Source: Zhengitettix transpicula (taxonomy: Eukaryota; Arthropoda; Insecta; Orthoptera; Tetrigidae). Taken from it: a stretch of 64,000 nucleotides of DNA. The translations under genes were made by a program, and so were the position numbers. Every line of letters starts with the position of its first letter. The first letter of the stretch is position 1. The notes under the pieces were generated by a model. It was given only the letters and a program-made list of their open reading frames with translations. It was not told where the DNA came from and ran no database searches. Positions 1 through 12,577 of the stretch are shown here, one piece after another. The stretch lies in NCBI GenBank assembly GCA_037074705.1, contig CM073594.1, forward strand, positions 62,120,509 to 62,184,508, read 5' to 3'.

Positions 1-279
1 CTTGATAATTGCACAAGAACAGCAATTGTTCTGGAATACCTGTGTTGAAAATATTGTCACATATCAAGATATAGGTAACCAGTAACATAAGCTGTTAGCA
101 GTTGTTGGCATTTATTTAACGCTAGAACAATGTACAGAAGCACTTACTGTGTAATACTACCTCTGCTTTGAGGCCCAATACTATTTATACAGTCTTAGAA
201 TATTCTAGTGCAGTACATTCTAGAACAGAAAACTCAAAAAAAAGAAACTTCTACAACTGAAAAGTAAATAAATAAAAAT

Positions 280-350
280 TGTTGTGGTGAGCGGGACTCT
301 AACCTGAGTCTGCAATTCTGTAAGTGTGCACAATACCACTGAGCCACACC
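280..350 (-). repeat. tRNA-derived SINE head or tRNA pseudogene
   Basis: Read on the minus strand, a segment of about 70 bases has an A-box (TGGCTCAGTGG, plus positions 337-347) and, about 33 bases further on, a B-box-like GGTTAGAGTCC (294-304). This spacing is that of a tRNA internal pol III promoter. The acceptor and T stems do not pair properly and the B-box departs from GGTTCGANTCC, so I call it a SINE head or decayed tRNA copy, not a working tRNA gene. It lies in an intron of the SENP-like gene. Confidence 0.5.
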
Positions 351-654
351 AGCATACTGTCCGATATGGCAATATTAGTATGGAGAAAAGCCTATACTTT
401 AACACTTGAGAAACAATTACTGTAACACAGGATAGTATTCCCACATAAAAACGAATTGAAAAAGTGAGAAATGTGTACACACTAAAATGTGGAGGTCGGG
501 AATTGGTCATATTTGGTTGTTAGTCAGCCAGCTGCATTTGTTAAGTAGTCTCAAGTAACACTCCATCATAACAAAAGGTAAATATTGATCAACTTGAAAT
601 AATCATTGATGATAATGCATATGTTAAAGGACCTATCCATATGAAATCAGACAA

Positions 655-770
655 TGGGTGTTGCAGACATATTTTATTTTTGATAGTACATTTTCTGTTT
701 ATGTATGTATCTGGGAGTAAAAATTGATTTTTTTAAAATTACTACTTTCACTCTGGATTCTAGCAGCCAT
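655..770 (+). repeat. Dispersed repeat copy, inverted partner at 5365-5475
   Basis: About 110 bases containing GGTGTTGC, GATAGTACATTTTCTG and ATCTGGGAG recur in reverse complement at 5365-5475 with only small indels. Both copies lie in introns of the same minus-strand gene. No coding potential or terminal structure is visible. The family is unidentified. Confidence 0.6.
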
Positions 771-1361
771 TAATTTACTAGGATCAGTCACTTTATGCGT
801 TTTTAGAGATTAGCATGAAGATATCAACTTTGAATAAAAAACCATTTTATTCTCAATTAAACCATCTATAAATCATGTTTGGACCAAAATGTGTTAAGGT
901 GGAAGGAAATAACCTAAAACTTAACTTAAATAAAAACACAAAATTTTATCATTGTGTTTTTATTAGAAGTATTTTTTTAATTAAGGAAAAAACATTGATA
1001 GTCGCCTTAATGTTAAAACATATGGCAAAACCTTTTTTGGACATTAGCTCAGCCATCAAAATAACAACAGAATGGTTATAAACAACCTCATAATATAAGC
1101 ATGATAACTTCCATCATTTCAGTGTGAATGACAAGTCAATACTAAAAAGTTTTCTAATGCAGAATCTAAGGATCTCACAAAAGTCACTTAGCAGAACTTC
1201 TAAAAAATACAGGCTACATATAATTGGCTGTAAAGAAACTGAGTATTATACATTTATTTGGAAATATTATACAAGTAAATAAAAAATTAACTATTATACT
1301 GCATATTAACATACAACAATATAAGCAAACTACAAAACTCAATAAACAAGTTGAATTTTAC

Positions 1362-4300
1362 CTGTCTTTAGAGGTGGTTTGTCCTTTAGTTTGACTACTT
1401 GTATTTCTTGAACATCTTTTTCTTCACTTCTTTTTGTAAGATCTATTTCTTCACTTATGGGCAACTTTTGAGGTTTAATACCCTTTGCAGTTGTACCAAC
1501 TCCAAAAGTTCTGTAAAACAAGCAGAAATAAATAAAATGTGATGAAAAGCTACAATTCATGCAATGAAAATAAATTTACATTACCTTCTATCATTTCTTT
1601 CTAAACTTAAAAATTACTTTGTCAAATATTATTGTAAAATTCTATAAAAATGGACCAATTAAAATTGTAAATAACAAATTAATAGCACAATGGAAATTAT
1701 TCACTTTATGTGACAAGGTTAATTACTTGGCATTCATGAAGTTGTAACTGAGAAATTATTTCACCAGACATCTATAACAAAATTTATTCATTTAGACTTT
1801 AAGAAAAGGTTACTACCAATTGCATGTAATACTAATAAGTTCCAATAACCATAAGATGAAAATGTATTTTAAATTTCCTTAATAGTTTTAAGAGAGTGAA
1901 AAATATACGCCTGTATTGAAAATTAATACTAACAAAAATAACCAAATAGATTATATAGAAGTGATTATATAAATACCACACAACGTTTTTAGTTTTCTTA
2001 GCACCTAAAGAAAGGAAGAAGGTCTTCAGAAACTTTGAGTGGTATTTATATCAACACTTCTTTTGTCTGTATTTGGCTATTTTTCTTTTTATTAGTTTTG
2101 AGGGAGTTTATGTCAAATGGAACAATGTGGCAAGTAACATATTAAATGGGGATATATCCAGAAACAGAGTAAAAAGGTGCTAATGCAATTTTAGGCTGAT
2201 CTGATTTTAATAATAATAAATAAATAAAGTTTAACTTTGAATAAAGAATTTAAAATAAAATGAAGTACCTTCTACCTGTTCCCATACAATGTTGGAAAAG
2301 CTCTAAGTACTTTTGTTTTTCATCCAGCCTGACGGTCTGAAAAATGATAAAAAAAAAACTGTGCAAACATTAATAATGTTATGTAAAATCATGTTTCTAT
2401 TTAGACATTATAACTGGGGAGAATAGATAATCATGTCTAAATACAATGAGCAGTCATCCACTACCCTGTATTTGTAGTGGAGGTTAGCCGTAGCTCAGTT
2501 TAACACATACATTTGTTACGGTAACTTGGAAGTGAAAAAACTATACTGAAAACATTGTTTTACATCAAAAAACTTATTCATAAAAGTTGATAGGTGATAA
2601 GTACAGAGATCTTGCCGGTAATGTATTTCCTGTTAGTACAAATAATGAATGTTTTAAAAGAATGACAGTGGTGTTGCTCCAAGAGGGAGTTGTCCCCTAA
2701 GGACAATACTTCCCCTCCATCTTCTCTCTTCTCCTACTGTACATCTAACACTGTACATCTAACACATCACACTAATTCTAGTGAAATACTTGTGAAAACT
2801 GAGATGACAGACAGTAAAATTAACTTAATGTGTTCAGAATCTGCCATAATAAAGATTCCTCTCTTGATCTCTCATGACAAAGTTTTCTAATATTTAAATT
2901 TCCCTATTATCTTTCTGAAAATTTCCATCCAACCATAGAAAATCCTACCCCACAAAATATCTATCAATTTATTCCATGAACCAGCCTTCCATGAATTGAA
3001 TATATTTCTACATTATTAAAATTAATAAATGTGTGTGAATAGATTAAAAGATTATACGAATCTCATTAAATCAGAAATAAAAAAGTATGATTTGGACATT
3101 TAAAGGAAGTGAACAATAGAAGCAAAGTTTCACAAATCATTACAATTACAGAATATGCAATTTTTTCTACTAGGAATTTACATACCATATCAATCTTCAA
3201 CATATGCCTACCATTTCTTAGTAAAATGCCGAGTTCATAACCTTATTTGTGGGGTTGCATTTTGAATTACCAGTCAAAAGGAACTTTGTGTGGTATTTAC
3301 TTAATCACTTAACTTAGTCTGTTATTTGGCTACTATTTTGTCTTATTAATTGGGATTATTATTGTAATAACTGCAGAAAAATGAACTTACTTCATCCAAA
3401 GCACTTTTTGACCTTGGTATCTTGGTCTGAACTGGACATGTGCTTGGCTTTACTGCAGGCATATTTTGTAATTTACTAATAATAGAAAAATCTCCTTGAA
3501 GACGAGGAATGTATCGTTTGGTACACTTGAAAGATTTAATTCTTTCAGTCGGAGATGAAATGCCTGTAAGAAGAATAAAAGAACATTAGGCTTATTGCTC
3601 AACTTTTTCAAAAATAGTGTATATAAAAACAGAAAAATAAGTTACTTTATATAAAAAACTTATTTCCAATTTGGAATACTATTGAAGTATTTCTACAATT
3701 AAAGCAGTAATTAAATATCTGAACCAACAAAAAGTGACCCCTTACTAAACAATAAATGGAGTATTGTAATTCATTAATACACATGCTAATTAAATGGTTA
3801 GGTGTTACATTGTGCTAGCATTCTAAAGCATAGGGCTGAAGTAGAAAACTTTAGCATACCTTTCTGTTTCTCCAAAGGCACTTCACGGATTACTTGAATA
3901 TCATCTTTCTCGTCTTCTATAGGGGTATCATAACTGTTAGATTTATTCTCTTTGTACTTTAATTTTAATTTCATTGTAGGTCTCGACAAATACATGGCAT
4001 CTGTCACCTTTTCGTTTCCAGGCTAAAACACATGTAAGTCAGCAAGCTCTCAGCATCTTTTCTGTCAATATTAATTAATTTGAATTTACCAAATTATCTA
4101 CAAAAATGTGAACATTCGAATACAAACCTTACTTTCCATAGACATGTTCTCTTTACTCTGCGATTTTTTAAATAAGTCCAATCGTTTTGAAGAATTATAA
4201 AAAGTCTGAAAATTAAAGATAATTTTATCTTAAATGTAAGGCTAAATACTATATCCATCAATAACCATAAGGAATATGAATATATTTTTTTAAAAAAAGA

Positions 4301-7077
4301 GCATTATGACTGAGCAAAAAGGAAACCAACCTTGGGTGATTGTGGAGTATTCATTTTATTAGTAGGTATATTTGTAGAAAATGGCACCAGGAAATCTGAA
4401 AATGCACAACATCAATAATACTTTCATAAAAATTAACTGGTATTTCAAATAAGTTAATCATGAAAATTATCAGAGACATACTGTAAGAGCTCAAATGAAT
4501 ATACGACTTTTCAATTTTTCTTTGTTTAGCACTTTGGGGACCAGTTGGATTGTCATCACTATCTAAACATCTGAAAAAAAATTGCTACATATCATCTAAT
4601 GCATTATATATTTAAGCTTACTTTGTTAAAATGTTTATAATTCAACAAAGAATTTAAATATGAGAGGTTTTTTTTAAAAAAAATCACCATACTGGAATTT
4701 TAAGTCTTATTAGTAGAGTAGGAGTCGCAACACTCAGTTCTGACAAAAGAACTATTAAAGTATCAAAATTGCTTCACATGGCACAAATTTATTTAAATCT
4801 TTAAACTGAGCTGTGATATAGTGAAAATTGTTCCGTTTTTAATATCCTTCACTTCCTATACATTTAATACACAGTTATGAATTTCAGAACACTTTTGAAC
4901 CAAGCATAAAAGACTCAACAACAAAATAATTTTGGTATAATTGTAAAAATAATTTTCTTGCTGCAGTTATGGACAAATTGTGATATTTGAAGGCTTGTAG
5001 AACCTGAAGGAGGCATTTAAAAGGTCTCTAATTGGTTATTAAGTCTTGTCCTCTATTATATTTTTAAGGAGAGAAACATTAAAGTTGTGTTGTAATCCCT
5101 TCTCTGGAAAAAAATTCATAAATTCTACAATTGTTTTTAATTGAAACACATTTTTCTAGTTAAGGTTTAGGTTGTTTCCTTACAACTTAACACAGTTTTG
5201 GTCCCGACATGATTTACAGCTGATTTAATTGAGAATAAGATGGTTGTAGATCAAGTTTACATCTCAATAAATAAAAAAGTTATTTAACTTATTGCTAACC
5301 TCTGAAAACACCAAAAATGACCTACCCACATAAACAAAATGCCCACTTAATTCCAAAGTAGTAATAATAAAATTGTAAAAAAATCATTTTGCACTCCCAG
5401 ATACATAAACAGAAAATGTACTATCAAATCAAATATAAAATAAAATATGTCAGCAACACCTATTGGTTGAATTAATTTCAATTGACCCCTTATTTGTATT
5501 AACAAGTGTACAAATTTGGAAGTTAATATCATAAGAGCTTTTTATGAAACATTTAGCTGAACCTAGACCCTTAAATAGCTTTTACTGAAAACTTTGTTTT
5601 TTCTAGGTCTAGTTACACATCACATAAAAAGTTATTATGATATAAACTTCCAATTTTGGACACTTGTTAATACAAACATGGTGATACTGAAACTAAAGTT
5701 TTATATTAATTGGCTACCAAATGGAATAATAACAATACATAATATTCTTAAAATCTTTAATGATTTGATAAAATAACAAATAACAAACACAATGGAACAA
5801 TAATACGAATGTGTGGTATTTATATTTTCACTTCATTTTGTCTATTATTTTATCTAATTACTACATTTTAAACACAAACTTATATTTTAAATTAATTTTT
5901 TTTAAATGGATAACTTTTTTGAAAATGAAAATTCACATTATCATTGAATAAGAAGAAAAATAAATCAGAAACAAACTGAGTTTAAGATACCTTCATCTTT
6001 GTTTCATAGGAAATTCTGTAATAGCATTGGAGAAACCTCATGAAATGTGTACCATGAAAAAATTATAATAAAATAGCAGCAATTCTTAAAATGTTATTTA
6101 CAGTTATATGAAAATTATTCTGTATGTTGATAATTATTTAAAGCTTGGTTCAAAACAGTAGTAAAACTGTGTACTAAATAGTATGTAAAATAAAGTATAT
6201 TGAAATGGGTGTCTTTTCACTAACCAAATACTAGATATTTTATTACTGAATAACTTTACAGTCTTATGAAAGATTACAATATTGTTTTAAATATTTTCTC
6301 TGTATGTCAGTTTATTTATATAACCAAGAACAGTATATTGATTACTGATTACACAAAGTATAGTCTATAAACATTGTACAGAAATGTTAAATTTTTTTTC
6401 ACTACTACTGATTTGCTCGATACTTTTTCGGTAAGTATGAGGTTCTAACGAATTAAAGTATTAAAAAAAATCGAAACGAAGGGATGTTATAAATTAACAA
6501 ATTGAAATGATGAGAACAGCCACTTGATTTGCAAAAATAGAATACATAATTTAAATTAAAATAAACAGATAACAAATGGGGTACTTTGATACGCTATCAC
6601 AAACAGGACGACATTTGACATTGTCAGAATATGATGAATTGTTGAAGAAATTGCTAACAATAAATAACTTTTGGCTACATGAATAACAAGTGTTGTATGC
6701 CAAAGGCACGAAACAACACGATTGTGAAAAATTAAAATTCATGGTTAAACAAAAGTTAAAAATATTTTTAAAAGCCCACCTATAAGGTAAAGTCCAGAAT
6801 TCTAATGCCTTTTTTAATGAATACGTTTGAGTCATTGTAGAGTGGCTTCCCTTACAAATGACATTAACTTTACATTAGGAAAGTGTCATACAACGCTGTA
6901 GCAGAGACTTGGCGCTTGCTTCAACACACACTATTCAATTGTTAATGGTCTCTCAGCGGTACGAGAATTTCCTATTAAACACATAAACGCCGTTGGTTAC
7001 CTTTTTCTGCAGACATTATCATTTGTTTCAGAGATTCTAAAAAATTCCATAAACGTCTTCTTAAACGCCTCCAACAT
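1362..7077 (-). CDS. SENP1/2-like SUMO protease, N-terminal half (3' end off window)
   Basis: Eight coding exons on the minus strand: 7077-7001, 4570-4482, 4395-4331, 4205-4128, 4022-3860, 3563-3391, 2336-2269, 1510-1362. All junctions are GT-AG and keep one frame, giving 287 residues with no stop. The start, MLEAFKKTFM, forms an amphipathic segment. It is followed by two basic clusters (CRKR near residue 24 and KQRK near residue 42), which could be a bipartite nuclear signal. The rest is low-complexity and charged, with a helical stretch (LDEKQKYLELFQ, about residues 220-231). This layout recalls SENP1/SENP2, which have an N-terminal helix, an NLS and a (E)KxxYxxLLxx segment ahead of a C-terminal C48 protease that removes SUMO. 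The catalytic domain would lie left of position 1 and is not seen. Gene reality is well supported; the family name is tentative. It is divergent from Mo25. Confidence 0.5.
1936..2094. repeat. MITE-A copy 1 (inverted ends, TACCACACAACGTT core)
   Basis: A palindromic element of about 160 bases. The left end has AATAACCAAATAG... then AAATACCACACAACG; the right end has GGTATTTATATCA...TTTTGTCTGTATTTGGCTATT. The ends are near reverse complements. It lies between exons 7 and 8 of the SENP-like gene. Six further full or half copies occur in the window. Confidence 0.7.
3285..3352 (+). repeat. MITE-A copy 2, right half only
   Basis: Only the right end is present: GTGTGGTATTTA, a short spacer, then GTCTGTTATTTGGCTA and TCTTATTAAT. 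The left arm is not recognisable, so this is a truncated copy. It is intronic in the SENP-like gene. Confidence 0.55.
5365..5475 (-). repeat. Dispersed repeat copy, inverted partner of 655-770
   Basis: The reverse complement matches 655-770 over about 105 bases, including the CAGAAAATGTACTATC and CTCCCAGAT blocks. It abuts a separate imperfect palindrome (5470-5720). It is intronic in the SENP-like gene. Confidence 0.6.
5470..5720. repeat. Imperfect palindrome / fold-back element
   Basis: The right arm (about 5600-5690) has ACACTTGTTAATACAAAC and ATAAAAAGTTATTATGA. The left arm (about 5485-5570) holds their reverse complements, around a centre near 5580 rich in CTAGGTCT/AGACC. Arms are about 90 bases with scattered differences. 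The structure suggests a non-autonomous inverted-repeat element or an inverted duplication in the long first intron. Confidence 0.6.
5810..5865 (+). repeat. MITE-A copy 3, degenerate right half
   Basis: GTGTGGTATTTATATTTTCACTT is followed by TTTTGTCTATTATTTTATCTAATTA, matching the right arm of the MITE-A family with several changes. No left arm is seen. Confidence 0.45.
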
Positions 7078-8067
7078 TATGATGGCATCCGTAATTTCTA
7101 CGTTCAGACTAACATCATAGCCGAACTATATTTCATAAATTTAAAACTTTGCTCCATGAAAGTTCAACATGTAAACTGCGTTTAAGATCTTTGATTCTTG
7201 TTCGTGCTTCAACAAGTAACTCTGATGCAACGTAATAACAACAGTACCGATCATGTTATACAAACAAAAGATTCATTAGTAAATAAAAGTTTTAACGTAT
7301 AAAATCATAATTGGAAACGCTTAAGAATATCCTGTTTATTATATCTCGTGAGACAGACAATATACAAATTTACTTCATAGGTTAATGTGGATTTATCTAT
7401 ATTTCAACTTCTAAAAGAAACAATAGTTTCTAAATAAACATGCTTATGTCACACAAATTCTTATAAGTGAGAAATATTTTATGAAATCGAAAATAAATAG
7501 TTCCTTATTGTTAAAATATTTAGAAGGCCTCATTTTCTCGTATAATTAAGAATGGTGGTCATATTATCGATAATCAAGCTGGCGCTGACTGCTCGAAGGT
7601 CGAGAGATTTTCTTATATATAGTAATTAAAGGATGATAGATGTGTTGTTATTATTTTTATTTAATAAAGTGTGATATGAAAATGTATATATGAGCACATA
7701 TCTGTTACAATTTCTCGGACCAGCACATTCTACGTTTTCGTTTTGCAAATTTTCTCAAATTAAAGACCAATACAACTAGTTACATCAGTGGTGTGTGGCC
7801 TGTATAGTTATATATTTATCAGGTACGGTGACAGTTTTATCTGCAGTATTGTTCTCTTTTTGAAGTATGAATTGATGAGATGCATAATTTAAGGTTTATG
7901 AAATTAAGTAGCAAAATAATGCATGTCAAATTGCAGAAAGAAATATTCTTAAAAATTGAGTTTCTTGTTTTCATATAATTTTGTTTGTGATTTTTAGGAA
8001 GAGACAACACTTATGTGGCAAACTGAGTGACACATTAAATACTGTCTGAAACCATACATTTTGAAAC
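7078..8067. promoter_or_regulatory. Divergent intergenic region, SENP-like gene and Mo25
   Basis: The 990 bases between the two divergent start codons should hold both promoters and 5' UTRs. On the plus side an acceptor (TTTTTAG, ending at 7997) sits 70 bases before the Mo25 ATG, so Mo25 probably has at least one upstream non-coding exon. No convincing TATA box was singled out because the whole stretch is AT-rich. A shared bidirectional promoter is possible but not shown. Confidence 0.4.
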
Positions 8068-10957
8068 ATGCCGTTATTTGGTAAATCACAGAAGAGTCCA
8101 GCTGAAGTAGTCAAAGCTCTGAAAGAGGCTGTAAATGCTCTTGAAAGAGGTGATAAGAAGGCCGAAAAGGTTCGTTGCAAAAAAAGTTTCTATAAATGAT
8201 TTTATTCTAAGTCTATCGGTATTGAAGTAAAATCTCATATTTGTCTTCAGGCTCAGGAGGATGTTAGCAAGAACTTGGTTCTCATCAAGAATATGCTGTA
8301 TGGAACATCAGATGCTGAGCCTCAAACAGACATAATTGTTGCTCAATTAGCTCAGGAGCTGTATAACAGTAACCTGTTATTGCTATTAATACAAAATTTA
8401 AATCGCATAGATTTTGAGGTGAGAAATGGTAAACTGCTTTGCATGAATACAGTCAGTTGAGGTTCTTAAACGTAACTTTGGATATGCTTTTTAACAGGGC
8501 AAAAAGGATGTGGCTCAAGTATTCAACAATATCTTACGTCGGCAGATTGGGACTAGGTCCCCCACAGTCGAGTATATATGCACAAAACCTGAGATATTGT
8601 TCACCTTGATGGCTGGGTATGGGTTTGTAATACTACTTTGGCATTTAAATATATCTATGTGATAAAATAATATTTACAAAATGTCAGTCTTAAAAATAAT
8701 CAAAATTCCTAGTTTTCTTAATATTGCCATGTTATGATTAATTATTTAAATAAATTTAATTTTAATCACTGCATTTATATTAACCATAATATTTATTATA
8801 TTCTAAGTTTCACCCATCATTCAAAATATTGCTGTGAAATTTATAAGTGTAAAATAATTGCTTTTCCCTTTTTTAATATTTGCAGTTATGAACATCAAGA
8901 GATAGCTTTGAATTGTGGAACAATGCTTAGAGAATGTGCTCGTTATGAAGCACTTGCTAAAATTATGTTGTATTCAGATGAATTTTTCAATTTTTTCCGT
9001 TATGTTGAGGTATCAACATTTGATATAGCCTCTGATGCCTTTTCAACTTTTAAGGTAAGTTCTGAGTGTTATTTATCATTTAATGAGCTTGTGGAAGTTT
9101 TTAAGAATCATTTCAGTGCTACAATTTGCTTTTCTTTAATAACTGCATTTAATACCATATGTTCTGGATTTGTTTTTCCCATTTTAGTAATACTGTGTAT
9201 AAACAAAGTTACTTTTTAAAAAGCATAGAAAAAATATAATCATTCACCTAAGTAAAAGGTTACACTCAGCATAGTTACAGACTTTTTTCTGTAGTGTTTT
9301 AGTTGAAATTTATTGATAATATTCTGTGTGAAATTAAGAGTAATCTTAACAGTTATGAAGTTGGAGGTTTTTTTGTGTTATTGTTTTAATTTGTTCAAGT
9401 AATACATTAATAAGTTTTTATGTTGTTTTGGATAAATATTTTATACTTATGATTGAACTTTTACAGGAGCTTCTAACTCGCCACAAAATTTTATGTGCTG
9501 AGTTCCTAGAGATGAATTACGACAAAGTATTTTCTCACTATCAACGGCTCTTAAATTCTGAAAATTATGTTACTCGTAGGCAGAGTCTTAAGTTACTTGG
9601 AGAGCTGCTTTTAGACAGACATAACTTCACTGTATGTACTTAATTTTGCAAATACTATTTATTGTTTGTACCTTTAAGGCAAATAAATTGTATTCAGATT
9701 CAAAATTTTCAAATATAGATTAAGTATATCATAAGGAGTTGTAATTACTTTATATGCACATTTATCTCTTCAGTCTGCAAGTATATAGCTAAAATGTTCT
9801 AATGGCTTACTCCAAACTATTGTTACAATAATTATACATTTATTTTGTACACTGTTGATTTTATTGAACTGGAAAGTCAATATGAATTGATGGATTAAAA
9901 TAAGCTACTATTTTGACCTACAAATTTTAAGAGAGATGTTCCATTCTATGTATGGTATGATTGTTAAAATCATCCCTCCCCAATCAATGGATGAGAAAAA
10001 TCTATTCTCTAATCTGTTAGTATAAATAAGCAAATGAAAATGGAACATGTTTTAGGGTAAATAATTAGCATATTGAGCATGGTCAATTTCTTCAACACTT
10101 AAAAATAGACCGAATGTCATTAGTTAGCAGACTCAGACCATTAATCATCAGTCTTACTCAATCCATTCCATCCAGTTGCTTTGTGGGTGTGAAAATGTTT
10201 TGTGATTAAATATTTTCCTCTAACCTTTATTTTTACTTTTCTGTCATTTATGTTACTATCATATTCAAATTTCAAAACTGAATAGTTATATAAGAGTTTT
10301 CATAATTTTTGCAGGTTATGACAAGGTACATATCAAATCCAGAAAATTTGAAGTTGATGATGAATATGCTTAAAGAAAAGTCAAGAAACATACAGTTTGA
10401 AGCTTTCCATGTCTTCAAGGTATGTTGAATAAGATATTGATGCTAAGGGGAAGTTAAGAAATTTTGCATTACCAACAAAAAAAATAAACTATATCTCCAT
10501 TTGAACAATTCATTTCTAATTTCTTAGTGTATTAAACTGTCAGTCTTAACATTCTCCTTAGATAACAGCTGCTGGTACCCCTCTCTTCAGTCAAGTAAGA
10601 ATTTTAAATAATATTAATTGAATTAACTTGCACCTGAGAACCTGTGGCGAATTAAATAATAAGTAATTATATACTATTATAATATGTACATTGTCTTAAT
10701 GTTATTATTTTAAGTAACTTAATTTCAATGTTTGGACCTTGATCTTTTTTCCATCCTGAATTTTACTTTTACAGGTGTTTGTTGCAAATCCAAACAAACC
10801 AAAACCCATCTTGGATATTTTGCTGCGAAATCAAGAGAAGTTAGTCGAGTTTCTCACTCGGTTCCACACAGATCGGTCCGAAGATGAGCAATTCAACGAT
10901 GAAAAAGCATATCTCATAAAACAAATAAAAGAACTGAAGCCCTTAACTGAACATTAA
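8068..10957 (+). CDS. Mo25: Mo25 / CAB39 kinase scaffold protein
   Basis: Seven coding exons: 8068-8169, 8251-8418, 8498-8616, 8886-9054, 9467-9631, 10315-10419, 10775-10957. They total 1011 nt, so 336 aa plus stop, close to the usual 335-341 aa. All introns are GT-AG. The protein starts [20 protein letters not shown] and contains family-typical blocks such as [66 protein letters not shown] and [20 protein letters not shown]. Mo25 is an all-helical, ARM-like cytosolic scaffold. It binds STRAD and holds LKB1 in its active state, and it also activates SPAK/OSR1-type kinases. The conserved start and the length support a complete, functional gene. The upstream acceptor at 7997 indicates a 5' non-coding exon. 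It converges with NAA35. Confidence 0.96.
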
Positions 10958-12330
10958 CAGAAAATAAGTTGACTTTTAGTGGTTATAAAATCAAGTGCAT
11001 ATTAATATTGCCAACCAGAAAAGTTGCTTCCATTATTTTGTGAAACTATAAAAAGGAAAAATGATCAAGCTCTGCAAAATTGCACATCATTCTGCTTCCA
11101 GCTTGATCGTATAGCTGCAAGTGTGACAACTGTCTTTTGGAAATCATGTGTGGTACATGAATCCTGCCTACTATTGTGGGCTGAGCTAGTCCTATTTCAC
11201 CTACTGTTGCTGCTGCATCTGCTTCCAATGTGATATTTCACATAATCCTTTTGGTCTTACATAAAAGATCTGAAATTATTCTTTTAGTATTTTAGCTTAC
11301 GTATCAAATACATTTATAAATTTTCCTGTTAAACTTTGATTTCCTTCTCACAGCTATAAAAATATTCTTTTGAAAAAAATTGAAAAAAAGGAATAGTGTA
11401 TTGCACTGATTTATTTTTTGTTTCCTTCAGCATTGTGTTGGTGTTATGGTTGTAAAGATATATTAAATAGTATTTGATTTGTATTGTGTAATTACATGTA
11501 TTATTGAGTTGATTATAACCAATCTGTTACATATATACCTTTACATGTTTATTAATTTTCCTTTCATGGAAGTAAGTATATTAATGATTTATAGTAGTCT
11601 CATTGATTTTATCTTTACTTGTTGCCCACAAATCATTTATTTAAGTACTGTAAGTGGTGCAATCAAGTATTGGTATTAAAGTTGAATAATATTGTTCTTT
11701 AAATATTTCATTATAAATTTTTTGGTTTTAAATGTACATATTAATGTCTTATATTCCAAACTTATGTACGAGCTCTTGAGTACTCTAGAAAATTTCATTC
11801 TGAGCTCTAAATATAATAATTATTCTAACATGAATCATGGAATTAAAATATATAGTTTATTAAATCATCAAAATAATTTGAAATAATTTCTGATTGTAAT
11901 GAAGTCCATTCAAAAATTAAGCATTTTCAATGACACAAACTTAGTTTGGTGTATGGATATGGGAAGCTGAGGAAATTCATGGAAACAAATAAATTTCCAT
12001 ACAAAAAAAGATAATTTATTTCTCTTTGGACTCCCTCGTGCCTCTAAGAATCCCTACATTTAAGATGATTACATGCAAGTGTAGACCTTCAATATACACA
12101 CAATATTCTTGCCTGTTATGAATCATGATGAAAGTATTGCGACTTGAAGAGGGTTAACACCAGAATGAAGAATGTGCTCACAGACTACCTTTTAATGAAT
12201 TTGACATTTACATTCATTTACCTTTTAACACTTTTCAGTGGATAAATGAGGTAAGAAACCATTTAATTGATATTTTAACATTTTTCTGCTTTATATAATG
12301 CATTGGTCATAAATATATATTGATATATAA
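10958..12330 (+). other. Mo25 3' UTR and intergenic DNA
   Basis: This is the sequence downstream of the Mo25 stop. No AATAAA is evident just after the stop; a weaker ATTAAA occurs at 11462-11467. The 3' UTR end is therefore not fixed. The rest is AT-rich, and its short open frames have no family resemblance. Confidence 0.4.
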
Positions 12331-12577
12331 AAAAATAATTGCAATATTGGAAAAACATAGGTTGTGGCTTACCTGAAAGTGAAGTGCGGTGTAGCCATAG
12401 GGAACCGAAGGTGGTTGTTCAAATTTTTGAAGGCTCTCAGCCTCCTCCTTCAGGAAGTTGTGCGTTACACCATTCTGTGCACTGGCCGACTGCGGACCTT
12501 CGGTTCCCTACGGCTACACCGCACTTCACTTTCAGGTAAGCCACAACCTATCTCTTTTTCCAATTGCAATTATTTTT
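12331..12577. repeat. MITE-B copy 1, long-arm palindrome
   Basis: A 247-base element whose two arms (about 12331-12417 and 12495-12577) are near-perfect reverse complements. Both carry GGTTGTGGCTTACCTGAAAG / CTTTCAGGTAAGCCACAACC and the GTGAAGTGCGGTGTAGCC block. The short centre contains GGCTCTCAGCCTCC. The arms could fold into a very stable hairpin. Open frames here come only from the palindrome. It lies between the convergent Mo25 and NAA35 genes. Related copies are at 17928-18399. Confidence 0.85.

Larger units (their letters stand above)
1..1361 (-). other. Downstream intron of the SENP-like gene, no exon found
   Basis: The last exon found for the minus-strand SENP-like gene ends at 1362 with a clear GTAAAAT donor, so the gene must continue to the left. 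I read this stretch on the minus strand for a further exon in the right phase and saw none. It is AT-rich and holds a tRNA-derived SINE and one copy of a dispersed repeat, both listed separately. The 3' exons, including any protease domain, are presumed to lie outside the window. Confidence 0.5.

Noticed and set aside
280..350. A working tRNA gene
   Set aside because: A- and B-boxes are spaced correctly, but acceptor and T stems do not pair and no clean anticodon arm forms.
7971..8180. Minus-strand frame opposite the Mo25 start
   Set aside because: Antisense shadow of Mo25 exon 1.
8734..9219. 161-aa frame as a separate gene
   Set aside because: It is Mo25 exon 4 (8886-9054) with intron sequence read through on both sides.
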